Source: Favolaschia claudopus (Eukaryota > Basidiomycota > Agaricomycetes > Agaricales > Mycenaceae). Taken from it: DNA of 64,000 nt. A program made the position numbers and the translations under genes. The stretch spans positions 496,001 to 560,000 of the forward strand of contig JAWWNJ010000118.1 of the NCBI GenBank assembly GCA_037176885.1, read 5' to 3'. Shown here in pieces: positions 1 to 11,739 of this stretch (position 1 is the first letter of the stretch; every line of letters starts with the position of its first letter). Under the pieces are notes generated by a model. The model saw only the letters and a program-made list of their open reading frames with translations, searched no databases and was not told the DNA's origin.

Positions 1-669
1 TGATGTCAGTGTCAGCTTGACAAAGATGTCTGATTCGCGTCGTGGACACTTGAGCTTGTACGACCTGACAGTTTCCACATCCCAAAAAATATGAAGAGCA
101 CCGTATTCGACGCCCAGGCTTAACTCACAGTTGGTGTGTCTGCTGAAGTAGTGGCTCGGCTGGCCATATAGCCGGAGTAACGACTTCGTCGTTACTCGTA
201 TAGCCTGCCCCCCTTGATATGTATACTCCTATCATTTTACCTACGATCGTCTACATATATTCGCAGTAGCTACAGACACACCTCAGTCGTTCACCCTCTC
301 GTGTGCCCGGCTGAGGTTTGTCTTCTATACCTTTGACTTCCCTCTCTTTACTTACGACGACTCTAGTTTACTTTGTCTTTAGGTATTCTAATACTTACAG
401 TTGTTCACCCTCTCGTGTGCCCGGCTGAGTTTACTTTGTTTTTAGTGTCTTCGGGGCAGATTTCAATTTGTTGAATCTGGCAAAAACCTGGCATCCTAAA
501 AATTTCCGCAGTTGGCAAGAAATACAGGCCGCATACTCATGGGAGATTTAAGGGACCCACCAGCACAGCGGACCAATAATTCTGGAATTTATCTGAATTT
601 TTGAGAATTTTCGGCCGAAACGCAACTTTCGGACTTGGCGACGTGTCAGTCACGTGATCACTGACATCA
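1..669. other. Repeat debris, possible element with short inverted ends
   Basis: No gene is seen. The first 11 bases (TGATGTCAGTG) recur inverted at 659-669, so this may be an element or LTR whose left end coincides with the window edge. A strong small hairpin lies at 175-198 (GAGTAACGA, loop CTTCG, then its complement). A 27-bp direct repeat starting GTTCACCCTC lies at 289-315 and 403-429. Target duplications cannot be tested because the left flank is missing. Confidence 0.3.
289..429. repeat. 27-bp direct repeat pair
   Basis: The segment GTTCACCCTCTCGTGTGCCC followed by GGCTGAG occurs at 289-315 and again at 403-429, both followed by a T-rich run. The spacing is 114 bp. It could be a short duplication inside an old LTR; no function is evident. 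Confidence 0.6.
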
Positions 670-2330
670 GTGACATGTAACACATCGCTCCTTTCCCTCT
701 TCCTTCATCTTGTGGCTCGTCCCGCGGCTTCCCGCGCCTCAATGCACCTGAAAATGATACAAGCCAACTCATGCAGGTCATCGATACGTCCCACGCCGCT
801 GAGACGACCCGATAATGCCCAAATTTCGGCCTCTGAGGCTGATTGCGTCTCCGATCGACATCGCGACTTCGCGCCCGTAAGACGCGTTCAAGTGCCTCAT
901 CCGGCTGCTCTGACGACTATGAAACGTTTGAATTCTTTTGAGCTTGCCAACTATCCCCTGCCACCTCTCTTTGACCGGCACGAGGGACATGGTATGACCA
1001 TCATTTGCATCGCTGATTCACGCGCTCCTCAGCCTCTCGATACTTTGCAATTAGCTTCAAGACTTGATGGGAACGTATGCGGAGAGACTCGGATTCAACC
1101 ACCTCGACACTCCTCAACGTTCCGCCTCGTCAATTCGCTCGTCAACCGCTCGTTTCCGCCACGATCTCATTCCCAATCACCAATTTCTGCAACACGCCAT
1201 CGGCCACCTTGTATTCTGATTAAAGGTGCGTGTGTCATTAACTCTCTCCCCCTCGTCGGTCTCATCCACCTCCCTTCAGCTCCTTCTGCTGAGCGCGAAA
1301 ATGTCTCTCCTCCTCTTTGCCCCTCCTCCCTCCTCTACCCTCAACGAGCTCAATTCGCAGCTCCCTGCGGAGGCTTCTCATTCGACACATTTGACTGGAT
1401 GGTCGCCGGCGGGCTCGTCAAGTGCCAGGATTCGTTTGCCGACGTTTGGAAGTATCCTGGGAAATGTGTCGACGTTGGATACTGGGCGAGTAACTCTCAT
1501 TGCTGCGTCTCTGCGCATAACTGACTCACTTCAAGACCCGTTACACCACACCAGCTTCCTCGCTCGAAACGGCGCCCTCGACCCTTCCACCTCCACACTC
1601 CACAACCCTCATACCGACACGTCAATTCCAGCACGACAACGAACGCCACACTCGAGGGCCGTCAAGATGCGCTCGTTCAATCAGCAACGCCGTCCACGTC
1701 CGCTCACGCAAGCCTGACCCTTACCTCCCTCTCTCTATGACGACGCTGACGCCCCGCCGCCACTTTCCCCCACGTTCCCTGTGTCTACTCTATGTCTACC
1801 TCGCCGCCGTTCCGCAGCCCAACTACCGCCTACCTCGCAATCCCACCCAACTCCTATTCGCTACCGCCGCCCGCCGCCATCGTCCCCAAGGGAACTTGAC
1901 AGCATGTCGTCAATCAGGCTTTGACACCGCTGCCTTCCTCGCCAACACTCCGCCTTCTACCTCAAATCCTCCATCCAAGCCCCACACCGCCGCCATTCGC
2001 TCGTTTCCGATCTCCACCAATCTGCCCCTCAAGCCCTCGACACGGCGCTCCCGCTACTCCCTCTTCGCCGCTCTCTCAACGCCGTTTCCCACGCGACCGC
2101 AATCCCCGCGCTTCTCTCGCCATCACCACCTTCGTCTCCCGCCGCCACCAACTATCCCGACCCCACCGTCTTCTGACCGGACAACACCTAAGTCCCCGCC
2201 TCGCGCCATCAAACGCGCAGTTTCGACTCTAAAATTCAGCAAGTCAGCATCCAATCTAGTAGAACGAGCGAAATCGACGTGCGCGGTGAGTCGCTTCGCC
2301 ATACATTTATCAGCACTGATTTATTGAGTG
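670..2330. other. Pyrimidine-rich stretch with no recognised gene
   Basis: The plus strand is C/T-rich and holds several overlapping open frames in all three phases, all rich in Pro, Ser, Arg and His, as expected from composition alone. No domain, repeat or terminal structure was recognised. A GTGAGT donor-like site at about 2284 suggests that some of it could once have been exonic. Confidence 0.3.
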
Positions 2331-3940
2331 ACTTCTGGGGTGACTCTCAAGGACGGTGCCGGCTTCACTCTCGTGAGTTTCGTATAGGTCGGCTTTGCGG
2401 CCCAGTTGAAGCTAAGGTAGGATTCTACAGGTATCGCGAACACTTGTTCTGTTATGTCGCTTGCTAACGGGAATTTCCTTTGGATAGATCGGTTGACATG
2501 AATTTGGACCTTCGAAGGTATGTAAGATATAAGATATAGTATATACAATAGCTAACATATGGTGGGACAGCACCAGCTCATTATGCGCGCCAGTAATAAA
2601 AGGTACATTGGCGTCTGTAAGAGAACCTCGCTGATTTCCGCCCCCACTCATATTGCGACAACGGGACGACGCGCACCATTCAAAAAGGTGCATCATTACC
2701 TAGAGGAGAATCTAGCTGACCTCACTCCCACTTGGACACTCAGATTTCGTGAACAATATGTGGTTTGGTTACAGCTAAGTGCCCGTCACCATCGAGCGAC
2801 GAATATGATTCTGAGATATGTCATAGATTCACCAAAAACGTGTCTAGGTGAGTGCTGTGCAATGGTGAATACTTTTACGATTCTGATATGGAGTTGGATA
2901 GGAGACGGGCGCGTCGGGCGTGGTCTTAAAAGATATTTGCTCGGGCCAGTGAGTGGGTAGCTCATGGAAGTTCCTTAACTGATTCCCTTTGCTAGGATTG
3001 TGAGGATTATCAATTGCAGGGGTATAATGGTCTATAGTACAGCTTGGGGGTAGTAGTAGTATGTAGATTGAATAGTAATACAAGATTTTATCACGAATTG
3101 GATCGAGCGCAACCAAAGAGTACAATGACTGTGAGGGTACTGCTAGGCTGACTGTGAAGGCGCGGCTGCACTGACTGTGGGCCACGGTCGCGCTGGCTGT
3201 GGTAGCGCAGCCAGGTTGACCGCGAAATTGGCCATAACGCAGCTGAGATGGCCGTGCGGGCACAGTCATGCCGACCGCGGTCGCGCGGTCAGGCTGGCCC
3301 CATGCCACGGCCGAATGAGCCAGCGCACGCGCGGCTGTTCCGGCTGCGACTTCTCTCTACAGTGTCTATCTCACCTGAGAAATAATCTTGGTGTACATAA
3401 GTGACATTCCTGACTATTAGTAGTACACTTGAGAAGAAATTTTAGTTCATTGGACTTATTTTGATGATTCATAGGCTCTCGAAGCCATTTGTTGCCTACA
3501 ATTACAAAATACAGATGCATGGAGATTCAGTTGAGGTGTCCAGTGCAGTTCTGCTCCTCTGCCAAACCACGGGATACCACCTCTTTGATCCTTCAACCAT
3601 AGAGGAGACGAACATCTCAGAAATGGTCAACTTCAGTCGGGACAATAGAGTGAATGGTTGGAAATCCAATCGGGTTGAGGTATGCACAGGAGAATAGTGA
3701 ATCGCGCGGAGCGCGGATTTTTTATGGAATGGAACTTGGTCTGAGGGTAGTTTTCAAGCCAAATGAGAGGTGTGGAGGAGGCAAATTAGCGGGCATCAGA
3801 AGATTTTAGCACAAGAAATTGGCCCGTGAAACAGTGAGAATTGTCTTATCTCAGCTCCAGGGCAAAAGAAAACTAGGGTTAGATGGAAGAACGAGAAAGA
3901 CGCGACGCGGTCGCGTCATTTGGTTCAGTTTGCAACGCCT
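2331..3940. other. Intergenic debris with a degenerate tandem motif
   Basis: No gene was recognised. At 3128-3300 the motif TGACTGTG or TGACCGCG recurs about every 23-30 bases, followed by G/C-rich fill, giving a decayed tandem array. The short frame at 3461-3697 (+) has no recognisable features. Confidence 0.3.
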
Positions 3941-3942
3941 TC

Positions 3943-4250
3943 GCCGAGTTGCCGGCGTTGACGTGAGAGAAAAGACACAGATCTTGAAAACCATTCGCTG
4001 GTCCTATGTCTTTATCTCCGAAAGACATAGGTTTGAAATCAGAGGATTTTCCACGGAACGGTCGGCTTCGATAGGCAAATCAAACCGAAAAATCGTCGTT
4101 TTCAGCGTTATAACAAGCTCTGAGCTGTACAGATGAGGTAGACAAGCTTCATATAATTCCTTGAGTCTCTCCCTTTTTTCTCCTCATTTTCCCTTTTTCG
4201 TTTTGAAAAAACGCGATTTTTCCGTGGCATCCACAGACATAGTACATGAG
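3943..4250. repeat. Diverged dispersed repeat, copy 1
   Basis: Alignable by eye with 8010-8360 in the same orientation. Shared blocks include a CTTGAGAACCATT-like segment, an ACATAGG(C/T)TTTGAAATCA block, a TTTCCA(C/G)GGAACG block, the pyrimidine run before CGTTTTGAAAAAACGCGATT, and CCACAGACATAGT. The two copies differ at many sites, so the duplication is old. Nothing coding was recognised. Confidence 0.6.
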
Positions 4251-4258
4251 CCGTGATA

Positions 4259-4514
4259 TACCGCATTTCCTTCAATTCGTTTTGTCACATGTCACAAGGA
4301 CCAAAAACGACGAAAATTTTGGGGAGTCACAGTGTCACGGCGGTCCCAAACGAAATGTCGTCCCCAAAGTCACACAGATTTGGCCGATTTTTGGGCCCAA
4401 AAAACGAAAAAATTTCCCCCAGTCACAACTGTCCGCGGCTTTCAAACGAAAGGGTAAGTTCGTATGATTTGTCACACGGGTTTTGCTCACGAATTGAAGG
4501 AAATACTACAGTAT
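4259..4514. mobile_element. MITE, CTGTA-TATTTC family, copy 1
   Basis: The right end reads GAAATACTACAG followed by TA. The left end is a decayed counterpart: TA, CCGCATTTCC. The inverted arms share ATTTCCTTCAATTCGT and its complement. The inside carries several GTCAC motifs near the left end, as do the copies at 36418, 44325 and 50305. A TA target duplication points to the Tc1/mariner superfamily. There is no coding capacity. Confidence 0.55.
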
Positions 4515-5178
4515 TTGATTATTTATAGTCTATGCACCTTCGAGATTGTATAGAGGAACAAGACGCTCGTTTGAAGGTCGAAAGCCGTGCTCATAAGCCA
4601 GATGAGAGCTCGATAGATGCGAGAGAGGTTGGTGACGATGAGGCACAAGCACTAGAAACAGAAGAGCCGGATCCGCCATTGCCTGTGTGAGTGTAGGAGA
4701 CAAGTGATGCTAAATAAACCACAACAAATGGTGCAAAATGATGATGAACACATCCACTGGTAAGTCATTCAAGGAGAACTTGAAGTCGCGTCGTCAATTG
4801 CTGGACGCCGATTCGGGATAGAGTACCTTAGCAAACCCAGAGCTGACTGGACTTGTACTAGCAGCGTCAAGTACAAAGACCTGAACTCAAGCTGAGCCAG
4901 CACTGATACCGCTTTCTGAGTTTGACCCGCGAACATTTCAGGGGGAAGTCTGCAGAGAGGGGGGCGTGTATGACATTGTGGTTTTCCTTCTTGCTGCGCA
5001 AGGGGTGATGATTCAAAGGGCCGATGCGGTCTGACCATGGGAGGCAAAGGTTGGGCAAAGGCAAGGTTGGAGGGGTCGAAAACCGAACGTGGCAGTCACG
5101 TGGTGAGGACCTTGTGATGACGGGCATCGCCTTTCTTCAGTGGGCGGCCGAACAAATGCGGATGAAATAACATGTTGG

Positions 5179-5222
5179 GTATGTGGACAATGGTCCACAT
5201 AGGAGGGTAAGCTTGCTTCAGT
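5179..5222. repeat. Short repeat with inner palindrome, shared with 36685
   Basis: A block starting GTATGTGGACAATGG, containing ATGTGGAC-AATG-GTCCACAT and ending in AGGAGGG(T)AAGCTT, occurs here and at about 36685-36726 in the same orientation. It may be the end of an element; the flanks diverge outside the block. Confidence 0.5.
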
Positions 5223-5303
5223 GCGAATGGGAATTCAACATCCTGGTCTGATACGTCCAATTCACCCATTTACAGTAGCTAATCTTGCTAAATTCGGGCA
5301 ACA

Positions 5304-5597
5304 TTATTGGCTCGAGCAGTTTTCGCCCGATTTGCGTAACCAACTTATTCAGTTAATGAACTTCAGAACCGCCTCAGTAATCGCCCTCATATTCACCTTC
5401 AAAACTCTTCTGCTCCTGATGAATCTGGTTGGAGTGACTCAGCGGCCCTGTTTTTCTGGATTATTGATTTTGGACAGCTGAAGCTTATACTCACTGGATA
5501 GTGGTAAGTATATCCAAGACACTGGCAGTAGCACAAAGTCTGGTGATTTTTTTTGAAGTTGCTCAAAGCATTCCCTGAGCCCCGGTACTGGTGACAA
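5304..5597 (+). repeat. About 290-bp repeat, inverted relative to 48203-48499
   Basis: The sequence from GGCAACATTA to the block GGTACTGGTGACAA is present inverted at 48203-48499 with few differences. Both copies keep a short open frame, but it contains no known motif and runs opposite to surrounding genes at the second site, so it is more likely a repeat than a gene. No terminal inverted repeat was found. Confidence 0.7.
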
Positions 5598-5730
5598 AGT
5601 GCTTGTAACTTGAGGAGACTTGTTACAAAAGTTGATGCTTACTGAATTCTTTCTTCAAGTGAGCAAGCAACCATTGAGTATACATATAGGTGTTGGTAGG
5701 GTATTGTACATACTTATATTTATCACAGCA

Positions 5731-5983
5731 CATGAGGTTCAAACAGGCCAATTGAACTTGAGCTGAGCAAGAGTTGAACCAAAGTTGAGGCGGCACTCCA
5801 CGGCACTCGGAAACATTCGGCGCGCAGTCCGAAGTCACATGACAGTGACAGTGACGGCTCCCTGAAGTCCGAGGCCTCAGGCCAGGACTCCAGGACAGTG
5901 CTTACAAAACCACCTGGACGGAGATTTGTAAGCATCTGCATTCCGGAGCCCTATACCGATGAATGGGGAAGCAAGCTTCCCCA
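5731..5983 (+). repeat. Repeat ending in a 7-bp-stem hairpin, copy 1
   Basis: Alignable with 37941-38168 in the same orientation, roughly three quarters identical inside and nearly identical over the last 60 bases. It ends in the hairpin GGGGAAG-CAAG-CTTCCCC, after which the two loci diverge abruptly. This marks a true element end. A Helitron is possible because of the terminal hairpin, but no CTRR terminus follows. Confidence 0.55.
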
Positions 5984-7420
5984 TTACTTCCCCATTAAGA
6001 CCACTTCCGTGCTCTTGCTGAGAAAGAATTCAACCGCTGAATTAAGGCAATTCTGCATTTTTGCGGGCCTGCAGGCTGCGACATGCAGAGGTAATTTTAC
6101 CACCAACTGTGAGCCTGGAGTCCATTTCCCGCAATCTTGTGGCTGGTAAATCTTTGACACATGCGCGTCGACCAAAGAATTTCTATTGTGTTTAGTGCGA
6201 TTCAAACCGTGTGAGTTTTGGTCTGATGGTGCCCCCGTGGGAAACCCGAACTTTGCACAGCCATACGATTTCTGGGAACCTAATGAGCTGGTGTAAATCC
6301 ACAAATTAGTGTACAGAGATTTTGAGTAGAAAGATTGCGGGCAGCTCGGCTCAACTTCTATGTAGCTCACAGTACTAAGAGCTATCTGGCTCAGAGCCTG
6401 ATGTCGCCGTTTGGGGGAGAAAATTTTGAATTTTGCGCCTTCAGGATGCCGTTCTCCCGAGGGTATTGAGAATGAGCTGACTTGATCGTTTTATTTTTGA
6501 GGTAAACACGGGTCAACTGGAGCCCGGGGCAGGTGAGGCGGTTTGGAAGTACATAGGGACGCGTCGAGAGTTCACTCTCGCGGACAGATGATTTAGCCGA
6601 GTCGGGGACGCGTTGAGACACGTTGATTATAGCATTTGACACACCGAAAATGAATGTTATTGGATATTTTACCGAGTACAAATATATGGTGTCTAAGGTT
6701 GAGAGGCGCACCTTTGAATTTGAAGTGAACAGAAGGTTCAAAGTGAATCTGAAGGATTTGAGGTGTATTTAGCGACTTCGTACAAATTTGGACAAAGGGA
6801 CAAGATTGACTCACCAACACAAATCTCCGAGGTAGCAGTTGGCGGCAACGTGAGTGGCAAATCGAATTTAAGTGGCGCGGGAGTCAAATATCAGTCACTT
6901 TTCAGGATACGACAAAGGGGAACACATACGTAGTAACTCGCGGGGACGCGATACATGTAGTCAAAGCAGAATGTGCCGCTACGCAGCGCTCGCGGCGGGA
7001 GGCGGAAACTTGAAGCGAATGGTGATGACGAGACCTTTCGCTTGGTAACTGGGGCACCCAAAATTCTCAAGCCTAGAAATCAATGCAGAATATGAAGATA
7101 CAGACCATGAGATTGGTTTACCTGCTGGCGGCCAAGACCCAAACATTCTAGAGCCCCGACATCAGTCGCTTTTGAGGGCATGGAGAACATGAGCTGTACA
7201 TTGTGGCTCGTAGAAGCGCGTTCCATGTACTCGAAAGCAAGCGCACGCCGCTACGCAGACGAGAAAAGAAGCTTGAGCGGGGTGTCAATGACTTCAGCTT
7301 GATGTTCGTAGTCTGGACGGTGACTCATCGAGTTCAGGAGCACGTCGTTGGTGTGGCGCGAGATGTTTGCCTGACAAAGCGCTCAGTGCATCTCAATTGG
7401 TTCACGACCAAAAGCCAGAC
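5984..7420. other. Non-coding stretch
   Basis: No gene, RNA or terminal repeat was recognised. The open frames are short and mutually overlapping. Position 7420 directly adjoins the target duplication of the hAT-like element. Confidence 0.3.
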
Positions 7421-7428
7421 CCGCCGAC

Positions 7429-7850
7429 AGGACCACTGCCAATTGACCAAAATGCCTGTTCCGGCCCAGGCCCTTTTTGTCAGGACTCAAAATGGCCTCC
7501 CGGCGGCGTTTTTGTCAGGATTGGAACAGGCCTGGGCGCGATTTTCCCATCAAAATCCTGGGAATCTCCCTAAAAATCCGATTTTTCGGCTGCGAACAGC
7601 TGTTTTTCGCTCAAATCGCGTTTTCCACGCGAAATCCGGGCAAACGACGCTCAAATGCGGTTCAAACTGTATGAAATTTGGTTTCACGGGTGCAAGAAAT
7701 CCTCAGCTGGGTCGAAGTTGTCAGGATTTGACCCAGGCCTTCGCGCACTTTTGGCTGGTTTTGTCAGGATTTGACACAGGCAAAACGCCAAAATTTTCCA
7801 AAATTTGTCAGGATTGGGAACAGGCATTTGGCCTGATTATCAGTGGTCCT
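7429..7850. mobile_element. hAT-like MITE with internal GTCAGGATT repeats, copy 1
   Basis: The element starts AGGACCACTG and ends CAGTGGTCCT, flanked by a perfect 8-bp target duplication CCGCCGAC (7421-7428 and 7851-7858). The 8-bp duplication and short ends fit the hAT superfamily. Inside, a motif TTTGTCAGGATT(T) followed by CAGGCC/CAGGC occurs about five times near both ends. The copy at 33211-33559 has the same architecture. It has no transposase. Confidence 0.85.
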
Positions 7851-8009
7851 CCGCCGACTCGGACTCGGAACCTTGGAGATATTGCTGGAAACGAGTCTTG
7901 AAAGAAAAGCATACAGCAGAAAGTCTTGAAAGTGGCCAGAACATTCTAATACGGGCCCGCGGGGAGGAAGAAAGTGAAGGGGACGGAGAAATGGCAAGCT
8001 CTCACAGAC

Positions 8010-8360
8010 GCAACCGCTGAAGCGCTGACGACGGCCTTGGGTGCGTATGCCGAGCTGCCGCGCACTTGACATGAGAAAAAGTACTTACAAGCATCTTGAG
8101 AACCATTAGCTGTGGCTTACCGTCGATTCGGGTCAGACATAGGCTTTGAAATCAAACGATTTCCAGCGGAACGAGCGGCATCGATAGTCAATCAAAATCC
8201 TGACCCATCGTTTCTCGTCTTGCAAACGGTTCAGGAGCTCAAAATTGGGGTCGGATGCTTTCCAATAAATCAGTTGAGTCTCCCTCCTTTTTCTCTCTTT
8301 TCTCTCTTTTCTCGTTTTGAAAAAACGCGATTTTTTCCTCCCAACCACAGACATAGTTGG
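8010..8360. repeat. Diverged dispersed repeat, copy 2
   Basis: Counterpart of 3943-4250 in the same orientation, with the same order of conserved blocks and ending in a C/T run, CGTTTTGAAAAAACGCGATT and ACCACAGACATAGT. It is followed by a different sequence. No coding function was recognised. Confidence 0.6.
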
Positions 8361-8619
8361 GTACGGGCACCGCCCAATCCAAAAGCGGCATGTTTGTCCG
8401 TGTTTGTTTCCAATTGAACCTCGACCTCTGATGTTCCGCTGTTTTCTGCCTTCCACATCCACCCTACAGCTTAGTTTTCTGAGAGAAAAATGCTGCTTTG
8501 ATGTTTCCAAGCAGGGAGCCACTCCAAAACATGGAAAATTCTTCATATTCCGACCGAAATAAGCCAATCTGAGTTACTTTTCACCATGAAAATGATGGTA
8601 ACCCCTCTCGAAGGAGGAC

Positions 8620-9085
8620 TATGGTGCGCTCGGCCTAAACACCACCAAATAGGTTCCATCATTGATGGGATCATTGATGTCTCAAATCGACCGAAGGAAA
8701 AAATTTAAATTTAAATTGTATTTTTTGCTGCACAATTGGGGCCAGGCAGAGTTAAAACATACCAGGAAACCTCAATTGGTGTAGCAGCGAGGTCACAGAG
8801 GTCTCTGAGAGCATATAAAATGAGGGAGTAGATCAGTGGTGACCTAAATTAGGCATGTTCCGTAAGCTCACATGACTGATTGATTGATTGCATCACTGAT
8901 GTCTCAAATAGGCCCCGCGGAAAAAGTATTTATTGTGAGTTTTGAGCGGATGAAGAATCCCTCTTGAGGGATTGTACTACTATCTAATCGGAGTGTTTTG
9001 GCCAGAGGATCAGTCGTGGGAAGGTTTTGATCAGGTGAAATAAATTTCGTTCTTGTTTGGTGGTGTTTAGGCCGAGCGCACCATA
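8620..9085. mobile_element. MITE, TATGGTGC family, copy 1
   Basis: A 29-bp perfect terminal inverted repeat begins TATGGTGCGCTCGGCC and continues to CACCACCAAA; its complement closes the element. TA lies at both ends (8620-8621 and 9084-9085). The inner part is A/T-rich and lacks a transposase. A diverged relative with the same TATGGTG(C/G)(G/C)CTC start lies at 21734-22287, where the TA duplication can be proven. Confidence 0.8.
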
Positions 9086-9596
9086 GAGCGAAGGAACCGA
9101 TTTTCAGTATGTGAATGTACCATATCCGACTTATCCGGACTGAGCAATGTGCGAAAAGTCCGCAAGTTCAGCTTACTTGTGAGACAGTGTCACACCAGTC
9201 ACAATGTTCGACAGCATGGCTTCATCTCGTTCTATCAAGGCTTACTTACTCCCATACGCATTCCCAGTCTCAATTAAGCATCTATACTGCAATGCAGAGG
9301 TTCGTAGCTCATCTGGTCAAATCCTTCTGACCACTTCTGCCCCGGAGTATTGGATTCTTGGTAAATTCCTGATAAATTCCATCAGATATTCAGTTCAATG
9401 TAAGTCCCTTGACAGTCGCAGACAAGAATGCTGCCATACAAAGATGCCCCGCAGCGGTCGAACCGGGCCTCGCCCCGGGTAACAATTGAAACAGAACTGC
9501 CCTACCGGCGCTTGGTAGTGGGGGCCTATTACATATAGCCCGCCCATGGAACTTAATCCTGGTGCCCCGGGGTTAGCGTTTTGTTGGACACAGTAA

Positions 9597-11090
9597 CTAA
9601 CCACTAATCGGATTGCACGGAGAGGTCTGGGTATGCGAGACTAGGAAACGTTCTATGGTGCTTGGCACTGTAGAAAGCCGCATATCAGTGGACTGAGCAG
9701 CAAACTCCTGCCACGCTTGTTCATCACCGCAGAAAATAGGTAGTTGCATTATCATCTGGTACACTTTAACCGGATCCAATCCAGTGATTTTCTGACAACG
9801 GTATGAGAACAGCAAGCTCAAAAAAACCAGCCGAGAACTAACGCACCGGATATCTTAATCGCTGAAGCGCCGGAACCAGCCACAATTCACAGTTCGCCTC
9901 AAAACAATGTAGGGAGAGGAAAAGATAAACCGCCATAGGATTGAAGCCCCAGGGCTGCATCTCGGGGTGCTGGTTAATGAACTGGATGAACTCGAGCGCG
10001 TCGTGGTCAGTGTAACTAAAGTTGGGGTCGGGGCGATGCAGGCTCTAATACGGCGCCCTTAAGGTAGGCGTCAGTCACTTACAACGAGCGGTCACATGAC
10101 GTGTCACATCACGCGTAACGTGGCAAAAATTTCGACACGAAAACAAAACCTGCTGGATTTAGCTCAATTTCAACGATTCTGAGGTCGAAAAAAATTGGGT
10201 CATTATGTAATCATAACTGGAGATAGGAATATGTTTTCTGAGATTTCCCTAGTCACCGTTGTATGATGCCCCAAGATGTTGCGCACTGCAGCCAATGTCC
10301 ACGGTATAGTGTGTATGCTGTTGTGCTGGCGGCTTGCCGGTAATTGATGGGATCCTACCCTATATGGTGCGTGGGAGCATTACATAAGCGGCAAATTTCG
10401 CTCTCGTCCCAAACCAAAATGGCTCCAATCGCTGAAAAACTCATTTCTGCATTCAAAAAAAAATGGGTTGGAAGAATGGTCTACTGCTCCATCACAAGAT
10501 AGTATTTTTAAATTCTGAGACCAGGGATGTCTTCCATTTGCTCAAATACACCATTTCTAGGTCCCACTTTTTACCCTAATGTTTTGTGGCCAGAGCTTAA
10601 TGGCTGTCACACTTTGGTCATGTGACCGCTTGTTGTAAGTGACTGACGCCTACCTTAGCATGAATGTTCAAGAATCCTGAATGATGTTTAACATACTTTC
10701 TCGTACTCTGCCATAGTTATAGTCGGCTCCACCCAGTCGCAGATGAGCTCAGCATATGCTTCTTTCCACTTGTAGAAACGAAAGCTTTGCTCGATGTCGT
10801 CGTGAGTTGTTTCAAGCAAGTTTCCGGGTTCAGCCACACGTCGCATAAGGTCAAAAAGACCTGTTTTCTGTGGCTCATGGTGAGCATGTACAGTAGCCAG
10901 AAGGATATTCGTACCTCTAATGCGTCCTGAAAGGGAAAAGCACAATACTCCTTTTCGCCTATCTCTCTCATACAAACTAGATCGTCAACTATTTGCTTTA
11001 CATTTTGTCCCTGAATACAAAGCTGTTAGCAGTTACCACTTGACTGGCTGAAATTGAGGAATTACCAAGAATTCAATGTTGAAGAAGCGG
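9597..11090 (-). CDS. Multi-exon gene of unknown function (3' part)
   Basis: Five exons can be joined in frame: about 11022-11090, 10915-11010, 10697-10867, 9847-10044 and 9597-9791, with a stop at 9597-9599. Donors are GTAATT, GTACGA, GTATGT and GTGCGT, and the acceptors end in AG. Introns between exons are phase 0. The joined product is about 240 residues of normal composition, with a Cys-rich start (CVWCPC), an acidic/aromatic middle and an FIQFINQ...FEANCELW stretch. I do not recognise the family. Upstream of 11090 a frame (FLEFEDPLTTFASL) seems to continue the gene but is one base out of phase, so the 5' part is damaged, or an intron was missed, where the FAS-like fragment begins on the other strand. 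The intron between exons 3 and 4 contains the MITE at 10060-10657. Exon calls are inferred from splice signals only. Confidence 0.6.
10060..10657. mobile_element. MITE, AGGTA family, copy 1 (intronic)
   Basis: Terminal inverted repeats of about 40 bp start AGGTAGGCGTCAGTCACTTA at the left; the right end is the complement with two or three changes. TA flanks both ends (10060-10061, 10656-10657), which fits Tc1/mariner-type insertion. It sits wholly inside an intron of the 9597-11090 gene, so transcripts could still be spliced. No transposase. Confidence 0.85.
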
Positions 11091-11214
11091 CACCCTTTCT
11101 CATTCGAACACGGACACCAGACACACTTGGGAAGAACCGAAGGCTGGCAAAGGTGGTCAATGGATCTTCAAACTCAAGAAAGACGCCCTCATTCTCGTAC
11201 CGAAACGCTTCTTC

Positions 11215-11615
11215 AGGCGCACCATTGCGGGCAAATTCTGACTGGATGGCATGCTGGTCGAAACGGTATCCGCGACGACATCATTACTCAAGCAGACTGT
11301 GTGACGCGGCTGTGGGCTCCCATTTGCACCGCTGAAGCCCTCAGCATGTCCAGCATCACGGATCCGCACGAGTTGTACAAGCGCATTCATCCCTCGGAAG
11401 TCGGTACATCTTTAGGAAGTGGTACGGGTGGAATCGTCAGTATGGCGAAGATGTTTAGGGACGAAAAGGATGTGCAGAACGACATCCTTTGGGAAACGTA
11501 TGTGGTCTTCAGCGATCTAGGATTCCAGGTTGACAATTGTTTCAGTGCCACCGCTGGATGGATCAACTCGCTGCTGATGTTGTCGAGCTGTCCTGTTAAG
11601 ATTCCTGTCTCCCAT
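11215..11615 (+). pseudogene. FAS2: Fatty acid synthase alpha-subunit fragment (ketoacyl synthase region)
   Basis: The translation from about 11215 matches the fungal type I FAS alpha ketoacyl-synthase region: GWHAGRNGIRDDII, then SSITDPHELYKRIHPSEVG, then TSLGSGTGG and EKDVQNDIL. After a 48-bp intron (11498-11545, GTATGT...TTTCAG) it continues as TAGWINSLLM and VKIPV. In the family these blocks lie just upstream of the active-site Cys. Here the match stops at about 11615, before the Cys, and nothing resembling the rest of the 1800-residue subunit is nearby. It is therefore an orphan internal fragment that kept its intron, which means duplication at the DNA level rather than through mRNA. The flanking Helitron-like 3' end at 13498 suggests capture, but that is inference. 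Confidence 0.75.
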
Positions 11616-11739
11616 CTACTTATACAAAGGAGAATGGTGTACGTAATCGATATCGATGTCGTTTTCGCACTCGAAAACCCTCTAGCGCTTTCAGTCTTGC
11701 TCTCTGGTGGACAGTGGTTTGCTAGCATGTAATGTAGTG

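Noticed and set aside
670..2327. Several long plus-strand frames as genes
   Set aside because: They overlap in different phases, are low-complexity (Pro/Ser/Arg) and carry no domain; the C/T-rich composition explains them.
5221..5481. Small hydrophobic protein gene
   Set aside because: The frame lies in a repeat whose second copy (48317-48500) is embedded in unrelated sequence; no start context or homology was recognised.
9440..9600. Possible tRNA on the minus strand (GCCCGGTTCGACC box)
   Set aside because: No A box at a proper distance and no cloverleaf stems could be built.
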